Assembly (NCBI GenBank): GCA_023145955.1
Contig: JAGLDA010000041.1
Location: 1-26,459, forward strand
Length of the DNA: 26,459 nt
Reading direction: 5' to 3'
Origin: Bacteroidales bacterium
GTDB lineage: Bacteria > Bacteroidota > Bacteroidia > Bacteroidales > UBA1556
Shown here: piece by piece, positions 7,477-15,870 of the stretch
Layout: each line of letters opens with the position of its first letter
How positions within the stretch are numbered: position 1 is the stretch's first letter
Notes under the pieces: generated by a model
Seen by the model: the letters and a program-made list of their open reading frames with translations, nothing else
What the model was told of the DNA's origin: nothing
The model's database searches: none
Translations under genes and position numbers: made by a program

Positions 7477-7490
7477 ATAAAAATTAAATT

Positions 7491-8924
7491 ATGATTAAAT
7501 TTAAAATAGTAATTACAATATTTGCAATGTTGATATTTTTTAGTGCTAGTGCGCAAGAAACAACAACTGTAAATGCAGATAATTCTCAAAATATTTTTGA
7601 AAAGAATAGAAGCGAGTTGGCAGGCAAATATGGTGCTGATAGTGTTAAGTGTGTAATGGAATTAAGCCTATATCGCGAGTTCTATAAGCAATGGAAATCT
7701 AGTAAATATAAAGAAGATAAATTAGTTGATCAGACTATGAAATCTTGGTCTTATTGTTTTCATGCTGCTCCAATAGTTAGCTTAAACATGTATATACATG
7801 GTGAAAGAATGGCTAAACATTATATTACAGCTAATAAGGAGAATCCTGAGGTTAAGGGCGCATGGGTAGATACTTTAATGATGATTTACGATCAAAGAAT
7901 TAAGTATTTCGGTGATGATAAGAGCAAGCCAGAAGGTGTATTGCTTGGTCGTAAAGCTCAATTTTGTTTAAAATATGAGAAAGATAGTTCACAACTATAT
8001 TACCCTGCATTCCAAAGATCATTTGAAATGATGGGTGACAAATCTGAGGATCTTACTTTATATTACTACTTTATTGCGAGTATATATTATGTTAAGCAAA
8101 CTGGTGCTGAGAGAGATTTAATTCTTGAAAATTATGTAGAGATACAAGATGTAATAGAGTATAACCTTAGTGTTAACGAGCCTGGAACTAAGAATTATAT
8201 TAGATATGAGAAAGTTTCAAATAATATTGAGAAGAATGTAAAGAAGTTTGCTAGCTGTGAAAAGCTTATAGCGCTATATGGACCAAAACTGGAAAAAAAT
8301 CCTGATGATTTAAAACTAGCAAAAAACATCGTTAAATTCTTTGAATCAAGAAGGTGTACTAAGAATGATACTAATGATACTTATTTTAACGCTCTAGCAA
8401 AAGTTCATGCTGCTGAGCCAACACCAGAATCTGCGTTATCAATGGGTAGCATGGCTTTGGGTAGAGGCGAAGAGGCTATAGCCGAGGGTTACCTTGAAGA
8501 GGCAACAAAAACTCTTTCTGACTCTAATGCATTGAAAAAAGGTTCAGCTTATTTATTGCTTGCTGAGGTTTATCGTTCAAGAGGAAAATTAGGAGCATCT
8601 CGTTCTGCTGCATATAGTGTGTTAAAATATAAGCCAAACGAAGGTATGGCATATATAATCATTGGAGACTTATATACAAGCTCTGCTGCTAAGTGTACAA
8701 GCAAAGGATTAAGAGTTTCGTACTGGGCTGCCTACGATAAGTATGTGCAAGCTTTGAATATTTCTCAGGATGAAAAAATTAAAACCATAGCACGTAAGAA
8801 AATGGCTGTTATTAAAAAAAGCTTTCCTGAAAATCAAGAACTTTTCATGAGAAACCTTAAAGAAGGGCAAGTTATTAAAGTTGAGTGCTGGATTAATGAA
8901 AATACTAAAGTACGTGCTAGATAA
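7491..8924 (+). CDS. Exported tetratricopeptide-repeat protein
   Basis: A 477-residue protein with a signal peptide ending in ASA before Gln22 and no lipobox cysteine, so it is likely a soluble periplasmic protein or one loosely attached to a membrane. The mature part is nearly all helical, with TPR-like helix pairs most evident at about 290-450 (ALSMGSMALGRGEEAIAEGY, GSAYLLLAEVYRSRGKL and GMAYIIIGDLY). TPR domains bind proteins; no enzyme motif is visible. Homologous TPR proteins occupy this place between the barrel-like protein and lptC in other Bacteroidota, which suggests a role with the outer-membrane neighbour. A strong terminator follows, so it is the last gene of the coaX transcript. 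Confidence 0.8.
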   Translation: MIKFKIVITIFAMLIFFSASAQETTTVNADNSQNIFEKNRSELAGKYGADSVKCVMELSLYREFYKQWKSSKYKEDKLVDQTMKSWSYCFHAAPIVSLNMYIHGERMAKHYITANKENPEVKGAWVDTLMMIYDQRIKYFGDDKSKPEGVLLGRKAQFCLKYEKDSSQLYYPAFQRSFEMMGDKSEDLTLYYYFIASIYYVKQTGAERDLILENYVEIQDVIEYNLSVNEPGTKNYIRYEKVSNNIEKNVKKFASCEKLIALYGPKLEKNPDDLKLAKNIVKFFESRRCTKNDTNDTYFNALAKVHAAEPTPESALSMGSMALGRGEEAIAEGYLEEATKTLSDSNALKKGSAYLLLAEVYRSRGKLGASRSAAYSVLKYKPNEGMAYIIIGDLYTSSAAKCTSKGLRVSYWAAYDKYVQALNISQDEKIKTIARKKMAVIKKSFPENQELFMRNLKEGQVIKVECWINENTKVRAR

Positions 8925-8968
8925 TAATTGCTGTAAATGCAAGGATAAAATAGCATCTTAAATACTAT

Positions 8969-9004
8969 AAAATAGGGATAAAGAAATTTATTCCTATTTT
9001 TTTT
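8969..9004 (+). terminator. Rho-independent terminator inside the coaX-ppiD block
   Basis: A 14-bp stem pairs 8969-8982 with 8987-9000 with a single G-T pair, capped by a GAAA tetraloop and followed by four more T. It splits the block: coaX, the barrel-like protein and the TPR protein on one side, lptC and the CNNM gene on the other. Confidence 0.85.
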
Positions 9005-9057
9005 AATCTTATAAAAAGTAAATGATTATTTTTACACAAATTATTTAATAGTATATT

Positions 9058-9753
9058 ATGCTTAATTTGTTTTTTAGAAAATATATTCAATTATTATTGA
9101 TTTTAGCAATAGCTGTATTTATATATAGTTGCGAAAATGATATTGCAGTAGTTAATTCTCTCACCGTTGACGAAACAACGCCCATTGAATCTTCCTACGA
9201 TGTAATTATGAATTATACTGATTCGGGTATTATGGTTATGAAAATGACCAGTCCTGAAGTAAATAGATACCCTACTGATGAAGAATACCTGGAAATGCCG
9301 AAGGGGATGAAGCTTGTTTTTTATGACGAGCTAGGAAAAGTGAAATCTAATTTAAAGTCCGAGTATGCAATAAATTATGTCGATAAGAATATTATGGAGG
9401 CTAGAATTGATGTGATTGCTACAAATAAAAAGGGAGATAAACTATTTACAGAGCTATTAACCTGGGATCAAAAGAAAAAGAGTATTTTTACAAATGAACC
9501 AGTAAGGGTAATTCAAGATGGTAAAACATTGTTTGGCGATGGTCTTATTGCTGATGAAACGTTTACCGACTATGAAATAATAAACCCTCATGGTGAATTT
9601 GATATAGAGTCTGAAGAGAAAGAAAAAAGTGATTCTAAGAGTGAACCTGTAAATAAAAAACCTAGTAAAACTAAGTCTGGAGAACAAAGTCCCTCAAAAA
9701 AGAAGAGTAAAAATGTTGAGGAAGATGAATTTGATGATTTCGACTCATACTAA
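9058..9753 (+). CDS. lptC: LPS export protein LptC, lipoprotein form
   Basis: LptC takes LPS from the LptBFG transporter and passes it along the periplasmic bridge to LptA. The 231 residues begin with a hydrophobic segment and a lipobox ending at Cys25 (FIYSCENDIA), so signal peptidase II should process it and anchor it by lipid, unlike the transmembrane anchor of E. coli LptC. Residues 45-180 carry the beta-strand pattern of the LptC/LptA jelly roll (GIMVMKMTSPEVNRYP, KLVFYDELGKV, INYVDKNIMEARIDVIATN, FGDGLIADE). Residues 184-231 form a lysine/serine/acid-rich low-complexity tail. A weak TATTTTTA at 9027-9034 could be its -7 element. The next gene starts two bases after its stop, which suggests coupling. 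Confidence 0.88.
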   Translation: MLNLFFRKYIQLLLILAIAVFIYSCENDIAVVNSLTVDETTPIESSYDVIMNYTDSGIMVMKMTSPEVNRYPTDEEYLEMPKGMKLVFYDELGKVKSNLKSEYAINYVDKNIMEARIDVIATNKKGDKLFTELLTWDQKKKSIFTNEPVRVIQDGKTLFGDGLIADETFTDYEIINPHGEFDIESEEKEKSDSKSEPVNKKPSKTKSGEQSPSKKKSKNVEEDEFDDFDSY

Positions 9754-9755
9754 TT

Positions 9756-11024
9756 ATGGATACAATTATTATAATCATATTGGTTAGTATTCTTTTTTCC
9801 GCTCTATTTTCTGGAGTTGAAATAGCCTTTGTTTCTGCAAATAAGCTTAAAATAGAATTAGATAAAAGCCGAAATAAGATTTCTGGCAAAATTCTTTCCT
9901 GGTTTAATCTTAGAGAGGCAAAGTTTATTGCGATGCTATTGCTGGGTAATAACATTTCGTTGGTGATATATGGAATGTATATGGAGGAGTTTCTCAATCC
10001 TAGATTATTGTCTATAATGCCAGAATTTATGCAGAATAGCGTTGTTCTATTGTTTGCAAATACTATTATTTCGACCATAATTATTCTGATTTTTGCTGAG
10101 TTTATTCCCAAGGCAACCTTTCGCCTAATGGCTAATAGAATGATGGAGTTTTTCAGTGTCCCATTGTTGGTTGTATACTATATAATGTCACCAGTTGTAA
10201 TGACTTTTATTAAAACATCAGAGTTTATTCTTCACAAAATATTTGGGGCAGATATATCTAATCAGACGTATAAGTTTTCTACAATTGATTTTGATAATTA
10301 TATTGAAGAGTTTAAAGGTGGTAATGATAGCGATAGTGAAGAAATAGAGACAGATTTACAAATTTTTCAGAATGCAATAGACTTTAAAACCACCAAAATA
10401 CGTGAGTGTATGGAGCCTAGAGCAGAAATAAGGGGAATAGAAAAAGGTAGTAGTCTTGCGGAGCTTAAAGTAATATATAAAGAGTCAGGGCATTCCAAAA
10501 TTCTTGTTTTTGAGGAAGATATTGATAATATTATTGGATATGTACATTCCTACGACCTTATTAATAATCCCCAAAGTATATCCTCTGTTTTGCGTGATAT
10601 TGATTTTATTCCTGGCACTATGCCCGCGAATAAAATGCTTAATAAAATGATTAATTCTAATACTAGTATAGCTGTTGTTTTAGATGAGTTTGGTGGCACA
10701 GCAGGTATTGTTACTATGGAAGATCTTATAGAAGAGATTTTTGGTGAAATAGAAGATGAATTTGATAAAGAAGAACTTACTGAGGAAAAAATTGATGAAA
10801 ATACATATGTATTCTCTACTCGCTTAGAAATTGATTATTTGAATGAAATTTACAGTTTTAATTTCCCAATTTCCGAAGAATACGAAACTTTAGGAGGATT
10901 GATTACAACTATTCATGAAAACATTCCTCAAATTGGAGAAGTGGTAATATTCCAAAATTACTCCTTTGAAATAATAAAAGCTAGTAATGCTAAAGTAGAA
11001 ACAATAAGATTGCACATCCTTTAG
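9756..11024 (+). CDS. CNNM/CorC-family membrane protein (DUF21, CBS pair, CorC_HlyC)
   Basis: A 422-residue inner-membrane protein with three parts: a DUF21/CNNM transmembrane domain (about 1-165, opening with a hydrophobic helix and FSGVEIAFVSANKLKIELDK), a CBS-domain pair (about 210-335, including MEPRAEIRGI and DEFGGTAGIVTMEDLIEEIFGE), and a C-terminal CorC_HlyC domain (about 345-422). Proteins of this family are often annotated as hemolysins, but characterised members move or sense Mg2+ and the CBS pair binds adenine nucleotides. Gliding protein GldE belongs to the same superfamily; the position beside lptC rather than gldD argues for a paralogue, so I give no symbol. It shares an mRNA with lptC (2-base gap). 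Confidence 0.9.
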   Translation: MDTIIIIILVSILFSALFSGVEIAFVSANKLKIELDKSRNKISGKILSWFNLREAKFIAMLLLGNNISLVIYGMYMEEFLNPRLLSIMPEFMQNSVVLLFANTIISTIIILIFAEFIPKATFRLMANRMMEFFSVPLLVVYYIMSPVVMTFIKTSEFILHKIFGADISNQTYKFSTIDFDNYIEEFKGGNDSDSEEIETDLQIFQNAIDFKTTKIRECMEPRAEIRGIEKGSSLAELKVIYKESGHSKILVFEEDIDNIIGYVHSYDLINNPQSISSVLRDIDFIPGTMPANKMLNKMINSNTSIAVVLDEFGGTAGIVTMEDLIEEIFGEIEDEFDKEELTEEKIDENTYVFSTRLEIDYLNEIYSFNFPISEEYETLGGLITTIHENIPQIGEVVIFQNYSFEIIKASNAKVETIRLHIL

Positions 11025-11118
11025 CGATTCTAAAAAACATATAATCAGCTTATTAAGGCGTTTCTTGTCTTAGTTAAATTATCACAAAACTTTATTTTTA
11101 AATTTTATAATTTGTCCG

Positions 11119-11126
11119 TACATTTG
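11119..11126 (+). promoter_or_regulatory. Candidate promoter (-7 element) of the ppiD-like gene
   Basis: TACATTTG matches TAnnTTTG and ends 23 bases before the ATG at 11150, in the 125-bp gap after the CNNM gene. It is identical to the element before coaX. No clear -33 element is seen. Confidence 0.55.
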
Positions 11127-11149
11127 CCAACTTAAATAAATAATACACA

Positions 11150-13336
11150 ATGGCAGCAATAGGAAAAATTAGAGAAAAATCAGGCTTATTATTAGTAATT
11201 ATTGGCTTAGCATTAGCGGCCTTCGTTTTGGGTGATTTATTCAAAAACTTAGGACAAAACAATAATATTGATAGAGATAAAATTGCCTTGATTAATGGAG
11301 AGAAAGTAGGTGTTCAAGATTTCAGTAGAAAGGTAAGCCTTCAGGCTGATAGATATAATGAGCCTTTATCTACAGAAAAGTCTTACGAGAACACTATAGA
11401 TGTGTGGAATATCACAAAGAGAGAAGTTATTATGCGTCAGCAAATGACAAAAATTGGTCTCCTTGTACCAGTTGGATCTTCAAATGCTCAAATCTCAATG
11501 GATGAGTTTATGAGTAATATATATAGCGTAACTCCTAATAGAGAGGTTATTAGATTCTTTACAGGTGATTATAATGGGCAAATTGCTCAAGATCAAGTAA
11601 AGGGTTTCTTCGATTTTATTGAAAGAGGTGTAAATAGCGAAAATGCTGAAGAGAGAAGTCAAGCAATGGAATATAAGCAACAATGGGGCTTATTTAAGAA
11701 TAGCTTTAAGGATGTTCTTATGGAAACTAAATATAATAACCTTATAGTAAAGGCTTATTATTTACCTAAGGCATTGGCTGAAATGGATTTTATTGATAAT
11801 AATGTTAGTAATCAGGTTGCTTATTTTGGCGCTTCTTACAATATTATTTCTGATGAAGATGCAGTGGCTACTGACGCTGATTACCAAGCTTATTACGATG
11901 AGCATAAAAACGAATTTAATGCTGAGATGGAATCACGTAAGATTGATTATGTATCTTGGATAGTTCGCCCAAGCAATAAGGATGTAGTTGATCTACGTTC
12001 TCAAATTGATGAGTATTATAATGAAATGAAGGTAGCTGAGCGAAGAGAAGTTTCTTATATTGTAAACAGAGTAGGTGATAATAGATATGATAGCTCATGG
12101 GTATCAAAAGGTTCTTTATCGGTATATATTGATTCTGCAGCGTTTACTTATGAAGTAGGGACTGTATTAGGCCCTTGGGAAGAAAATTCTGCTTACCATA
12201 TTGCAAGAATAATGTCTAAAGATTCTCGTCCTGATTCATTAAAGGCTAGTCAAATTCTTATTTCTTATGCTGGTGCTTATGGTGCTCAAGGAATAACTAG
12301 AACTAAAATTGGAGCTCGTGCATTAGCTGATAGCATTAGAGATGTTGTAGCTAATGATGATTCTTCGTTTGAAACTTTACTTCTAAAATCTGATGACCCT
12401 AAAGCTGTGGAAACAAAAGGAGAATTTGGTTGGTTTAAAGATGGTGCTATGCTTGCTGAAATTAACGATGCTTGTATTGATGGTAGTATTGGTGATATAG
12501 TTGTTGTAGAAACAACTATTGGTTATAGTGTGATTCGTATTGATGATAAACTAGAGAAAACACCAAAGATTAAAATTGCTTTGATAGATTTGCCAATAGT
12601 ATTCTCTCAAGAAACTTTTAACGAATCTTATAGTAAAGCAATAAAATTTGCTGCTGTTAATAGAACTTATGAAGCTTTTGATACGGCGTCTGCTAATAGT
12701 GGTCTTAACGTTATTAAGGGTGAATTTGTATCTGAATTAAGTGGTGGCGTTACAGGGCTTAGAAATTCTCGTGATGTTGTAAAGTGGATGTTTGATGCTG
12801 AAACTAATGTTGGTGATATTTCTAAGGTTTTTGATTTTGAAGATAGAGTAGTTGTTGCTGTATTAACAGAAACCCGCCCAGAAGGTATTTTGCCTTTAGA
12901 GGATGTAAAAGAGTATATAGCTCCTTTGGTGATAGCTAAAGTAAAAGCTAGCATACTTAAAGAGAAAATGGCAAATGTAAATAGTCTTGAGCAGGCTTCA
13001 GAGTTTAATGCTCAGGTTGATACATCTCTTATTGCTTTTTCTACATATTCTCTTCAGAAATATGGACCAGAGCCTAGAATTATTAGCCGTATGGCATCAG
13101 CAGATGCTGATAAGATTGAAGGGCCAATAGCTGGAGACCAAGGTTTATATTACTTTAAAGTATTGGATAAAGGACAAATTCCTGCTAGTAACGATTTACA
13201 ATATATGCAGCAAAGAAGTGCTAGTGTTTTTGCTCAAAAAGTATATCCTAATCAAAGAAATCCTAAAGCTACAAATGCATATACTCCATTAGAAAAAAAT
13301 GCAGATATTGAAAGCAATATGTTCTTCTTTTATTAG
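11150..13336 (+). CDS. PpiD/SurA-like membrane-anchored peptidyl-prolyl isomerase
   Basis: A 728-residue protein with a single N-terminal transmembrane helix (about 11-30, LLLVIIGLALAAFVLGD) and a large periplasmic part, the layout of PpiD. Residues 38-180 match a SurA_N-type chaperone region (ALINGEKVGVQDFSRKVSLQ). A parvulin (PpiC-type) domain spans about 360-475 (DSLKASQILISYAG, FGWFKDGAML and IGYSVIRIDDK). A second, more diverged parvulin-like stretch may lie before it at about 245-355. It should help exported and outer-membrane proteins fold. The usual histidine of active parvulins in the HILI motif is Gln here (SQILIS), so catalysis may be weak and the chaperone role dominant; this is inference. 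It has its own promoter-like site and terminator. Confidence 0.88.
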   Translation: MAAIGKIREKSGLLLVIIGLALAAFVLGDLFKNLGQNNNIDRDKIALINGEKVGVQDFSRKVSLQADRYNEPLSTEKSYENTIDVWNITKREVIMRQQMTKIGLLVPVGSSNAQISMDEFMSNIYSVTPNREVIRFFTGDYNGQIAQDQVKGFFDFIERGVNSENAEERSQAMEYKQQWGLFKNSFKDVLMETKYNNLIVKAYYLPKALAEMDFIDNNVSNQVAYFGASYNIISDEDAVATDADYQAYYDEHKNEFNAEMESRKIDYVSWIVRPSNKDVVDLRSQIDEYYNEMKVAERREVSYIVNRVGDNRYDSSWVSKGSLSVYIDSAAFTYEVGTVLGPWEENSAYHIARIMSKDSRPDSLKASQILISYAGAYGAQGITRTKIGARALADSIRDVVANDDSSFETLLLKSDDPKAVETKGEFGWFKDGAMLAEINDACIDGSIGDIVVVETTIGYSVIRIDDKLEKTPKIKIALIDLPIVFSQETFNESYSKAIKFAAVNRTYEAFDTASANSGLNVIKGEFVSELSGGVTGLRNSRDVVKWMFDAETNVGDISKVFDFEDRVVVAVLTETRPEGILPLEDVKEYIAPLVIAKVKASILKEKMANVNSLEQASEFNAQVDTSLIAFSTYSLQKYGPEPRIISRMASADADKIEGPIAGDQGLYYFKVLDKGQIPASNDLQYMQQRSASVFAQKVYPNQRNPKATNAYTPLEKNADIESNMFFFY

Positions 13337-13358
13337 AAAACAATAAAAAATATTTTAT

Positions 13359-13395
13359 AAAAGGGGAATGTCATTTGTGGCTTTCCCCTTTTTTT
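13359..13395 (+). terminator. Rho-independent terminator after the ppiD-like gene
   Basis: AAAAGGGGAA (13359-13368) pairs perfectly with TTCCCCTTTT (13383-13392) around a 14-base loop, and the T-run continues to 13395. It lies only 13 bases before the rdgB start codon. Confidence 0.8.
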
Positions 13396-13408
13396 ATAAA
13401 AATAAACA

Positions 13409-13990
13409 ATGAAAAAAATAGTCTTTGCCACAAATAATGCTCATAAGATTGAAGAAGTAAGAGCAAAATTATCATCAAAGTTTACGATACTTAGCCTTAG
13501 GGATATAAATTGTAATGATGATATTCCAGAAACTGCAAATACTTTTATTGGCAATGCCGAGCAGAAGGCCATATGGGTACTTGATAAATATGGGCATGAT
13601 TGCTTTGCTGACGATTCAGGAATAGAGATAGAGGCTTTAGATAATCGTCCTGGAGTGTTTTCTGCACGCTATGCAGGAGAAGATTGCTCATTTGATGATA
13701 ATAATAAAAAAGTATTGCAAGAATTGGAAGGTAAGGCCAACAGAAATGCAAAATTTTCTACTACTATTTGCTTAAAACTGAAAGGTGAAACGTATTTTTT
13801 TGTTGGAGAAATAGATGGTAAAATAATAACTAATTATGCTGGGAGTAAAGGCTTTGGGTATGATCCTATTTTTGTTCCCAATGGTTATGATAGGAGTTTT
13901 GCCCAGATGACGCTAGAAGAAAAAAATAAAATAAGCCATCGTGCAATTGCTGTAGAAAAAATGTGGGCTTTTCTTGAGAAATTGAATTAA
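13409..13990 (+). CDS. rdgB: XTP/dITP diphosphatase (non-canonical purine NTP pyrophosphatase)
   Basis: Hydrolyses deaminated purine nucleotides (XTP, ITP, dITP) to the monophosphate and pyrophosphate, keeping them out of DNA and RNA. The 193 residues show every Ham1/RdgB signature: FATNNAHKIEE at 6-16 (Asn10, Lys13 for phosphate), FADDSGIEIEAL at 66-77 with Asp69 as the likely general base, PGVFSARYAG at 81-90, GFGYDPIFVP at 148-157 and SHRA at 176-179. Length is normal for the family. Its start lies immediately after the terminator hairpin of the preceding gene, leaving no room for a conventional promoter in between. Confidence 0.97.
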   Translation: MKKIVFATNNAHKIEEVRAKLSSKFTILSLRDINCNDDIPETANTFIGNAEQKAIWVLDKYGHDCFADDSGIEIEALDNRPGVFSARYAGEDCSFDDNNKKVLQELEGKANRNAKFSTTICLKLKGETYFFVGEIDGKIITNYAGSKGFGYDPIFVPNGYDRSFAQMTLEEKNKISHRAIAVEKMWAFLEKLN

Positions 13991-14034
13991 AGATAAAAAT
14001 TATTTTTTATTCAATTACTATACGCAATAATTAA

Positions 14035-14042
14035 TACCTTTG
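14035..14042 (+). promoter_or_regulatory. Candidate promoter (-7 element) of hldA
   Basis: TACCTTTG matches TAnnTTTG and ends 34 bases before the hldA ATG at 14077, in the 86-bp gap after rdgB. No strong -33 element is visible. Confidence 0.5.
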
Positions 14043-14076
14043 TACTTTAGCACTATTAAACCTAATATTATTATTC

Positions 14077-15072
14077 ATGACAAAGAAAGCTATAGAGAAA
14101 TTATTTGCTAATATCGAAAATAAGAATGTACTTATTATTGGAGATGTAATGGTTGATGCATACTTAATTGGAAGTGTTGATAGAATATCTCCTGAGGCTC
14201 CAGTGCCTGTAGTATCTGTGGAGGGTAGAAATAGTAAGATGGGTGGTGCCGCTAATGTTGCATTAAATATAATGGCTCTGGGAGCAACGCCATATCTTTG
14301 TTCTGTAATTGGTAGTGATGTTAGAGGGGATGAGTTTATCGAACTCCTTTCTAAAAGGAAAATGAGTAATAAGGGTATTGTAAGAAGTAAAAGTAGGCCA
14401 ACAACCACTAAATTTAGAGTTATTGGAAATAATGTACAAATGCTGAGAGTTGATGAGGAAGTTGTATATTTTATTAATAGGCATGAAGAAAAAGATCTTC
14501 TAAATAGGATTACTAAAATTGTAGAAAGTGAGAGTATTGATGCTATAATTTTTGAAGATTATGATAAAGGAAGTATTACTCCTAATCTTATAAAATCGGT
14601 TATTAAACTTGCTAAAAAGAAAAAAATTATAGTAACAGTTGATCCCAAAAAGAGAAATTTTAATAGTTTTACTAACCTAACATTACTGAAACCGAATTTT
14701 AAAGAAATAAAAGAAGGTTGTGATTTAGAAATTGAGAATGGTAATATCCCAGCAATAAGAGATGCCGCCATGCAGTTGCTTCGTAAGAATAATTTAGAAA
14801 CGGTGATGGTTACTCTTTCGGAACATGGAATATTAATTTGTGAAAGGAATTTGCAAACTCATATTCCAGCAATAGTTCGCAATATTGCTGATGTTTCAGG
14901 AGCTGGTGACACAGTTATTTCAGTTCTAACATTGGCGTTAGCAGCAGGATTGAATGCCGTAGAAGCTGCTAAATTATCTAACCTTGCTGGTGGATTAGTA
15001 TGCGAAGAAGTAGGTGTTTCTCCAATTGATAAGAAGAAGCTTAAGTCTGAATCTGAAAATATATTAAAATAG
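14077..15072 (+). CDS. hldA: D-glycero-beta-D-manno-heptose-7-phosphate kinase
   Basis: A PfkB/ribokinase-family enzyme that phosphorylates heptose 7-phosphate at C1 on the route to ADP-L-glycero-D-manno-heptose of LPS core. The 331 residues match the kinase half of HldE: GDVMVDAYLIGSVDRISPEA (22-41) for substrate binding, MGGAANVALN (55-64), VDPKKRN (188-194) and the family signature VSGAGDTVISVLTLALAAG (273-291) with Asp278 as catalytic base. The nucleotidyltransferase half is absent, so a separate adenylyltransferase (HldC/RfaE2) would be needed and is not in this window. hldD, the last enzyme of the route, lies 1.5 kb away on the other strand, with two unknown genes between. The symbol rfaE1 is also used. 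Confidence 0.93.
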   Translation: MTKKAIEKLFANIENKNVLIIGDVMVDAYLIGSVDRISPEAPVPVVSVEGRNSKMGGAANVALNIMALGATPYLCSVIGSDVRGDEFIELLSKRKMSNKGIVRSKSRPTTTKFRVIGNNVQMLRVDEEVVYFINRHEEKDLLNRITKIVESESIDAIIFEDYDKGSITPNLIKSVIKLAKKKKIIVTVDPKKRNFNSFTNLTLLKPNFKEIKEGCDLEIENGNIPAIRDAAMQLLRKNNLETVMVTLSEHGILICERNLQTHIPAIVRNIADVSGAGDTVISVLTLALAAGLNAVEAAKLSNLAGGLVCEEVGVSPIDKKKLKSESENILK

Positions 15073-15171
15073 ATAAACAGTGCAATTCTTTGTAGTTTGC
15101 TTAATGCTTGAACTTAAGTAAAGAGGGCACTAATCCCGCATTATTCATTATTATTAGAAAACATTAATTCG

Positions 15172-15870
15172 ATGAAGTATTTATATAGTCTTATACTTGT
15201 TGTTATTATCACATTATTTTCGTGTAGTAATAAGGATATGAGCGAGCGCGAAGAAAATATTTTCAAACAACCATACCAACAATTATTGATTCCTGTAGAT
15301 TCTATAAATACATTGGGGGATTTAACGGATTTCCTAACAGAGAAGTATTGTGTGCAGAAAATTGAGCAATGGCCTTATTTGCTGTTTGATATGGATAAAA
15401 AGATAATGGTTGGTATCCCTAATAGAAATACAATAAAAGTAGGAGTGGAGCCCCCACCTTGTTTCGAAGGACAATTTGATGACAAAATGGTGCTAGAGAT
15501 TATTAAGGATGGTTATAATACTGAAATTGAGAGAATAATCACAGAAATAGATAGCATTCCTAGCTTTGTAGAAAAGCAAATGCTTAGCTTTGGCAGTGAT
15601 TATAATTATGCTGTGGGAGCATATAATAACGGAATATGGCTTAGTACTTCTCGTACCGATAAGTTGTCAAACCTTAATAGCTATTTGTATCAAATAATAA
15701 GAGGTTATCTTTCTTCTTTGAGAAAATATTCGCAAATGGCATACTTAAAAGAGGTTGACAAACTTTCTGTGGATGAGTATACAGAAATTGCTAATGAATT
15801 TGTATTTCGCTTATCTTTTAAATATACCGATAAGCCATTAGAGGTTGATAATGCATTAAACAATTATTAA
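15172..15870 (+). CDS. Predicted lipoprotein of unknown family
   Basis: I do not recognise this 232-residue protein. It begins with a signal peptide and a lipobox ending at Cys18 (TLFSCSNKDM), so it is probably a lipoprotein handled by LspA. The mature part mixes strands and helices; distinctive stretches are IEQWPYLLFDMDKKIMVGIP (63-82), GVEPPPCFEGQFDDKM (89-104) and a C-terminal helical region from about 165. There are no transmembrane helices after the signal. Its stop codon TAA shares its last A with the ATG of the next gene, so the two are almost surely translated together. It starts 99 bases after hldA, with no terminator seen in the gap. A heptose/LPS link is suggested only by position. 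Confidence 0.7.
   Translation: MKYLYSLILVVIITLFSCSNKDMSEREENIFKQPYQQLLIPVDSINTLGDLTDFLTEKYCVQKIEQWPYLLFDMDKKIMVGIPNRNTIKVGVEPPPCFEGQFDDKMVLEIIKDGYNTEIERIITEIDSIPSFVEKQMLSFGSDYNYAVGAYNNGIWLSTSRTDKLSNLNSYLYQIIRGYLSSLRKYSQMAYLKEVDKLSVDEYTEIANEFVFRLSFKYTDKPLEVDNALNNY

Noticed and set aside
7242..7589. A 115-codon minus-strand frame spanning the end of the barrel-like gene and start of the TPR gene
   Set aside because: It runs antisense to two well-supported genes and has no recognisable domain or start context.
9671..10111. A 146-codon minus-strand frame
   Set aside because: It is antisense to lptC and the CNNM gene; its repetitive Ile/Asn-rich content reflects the opposite strand of transmembrane codons.
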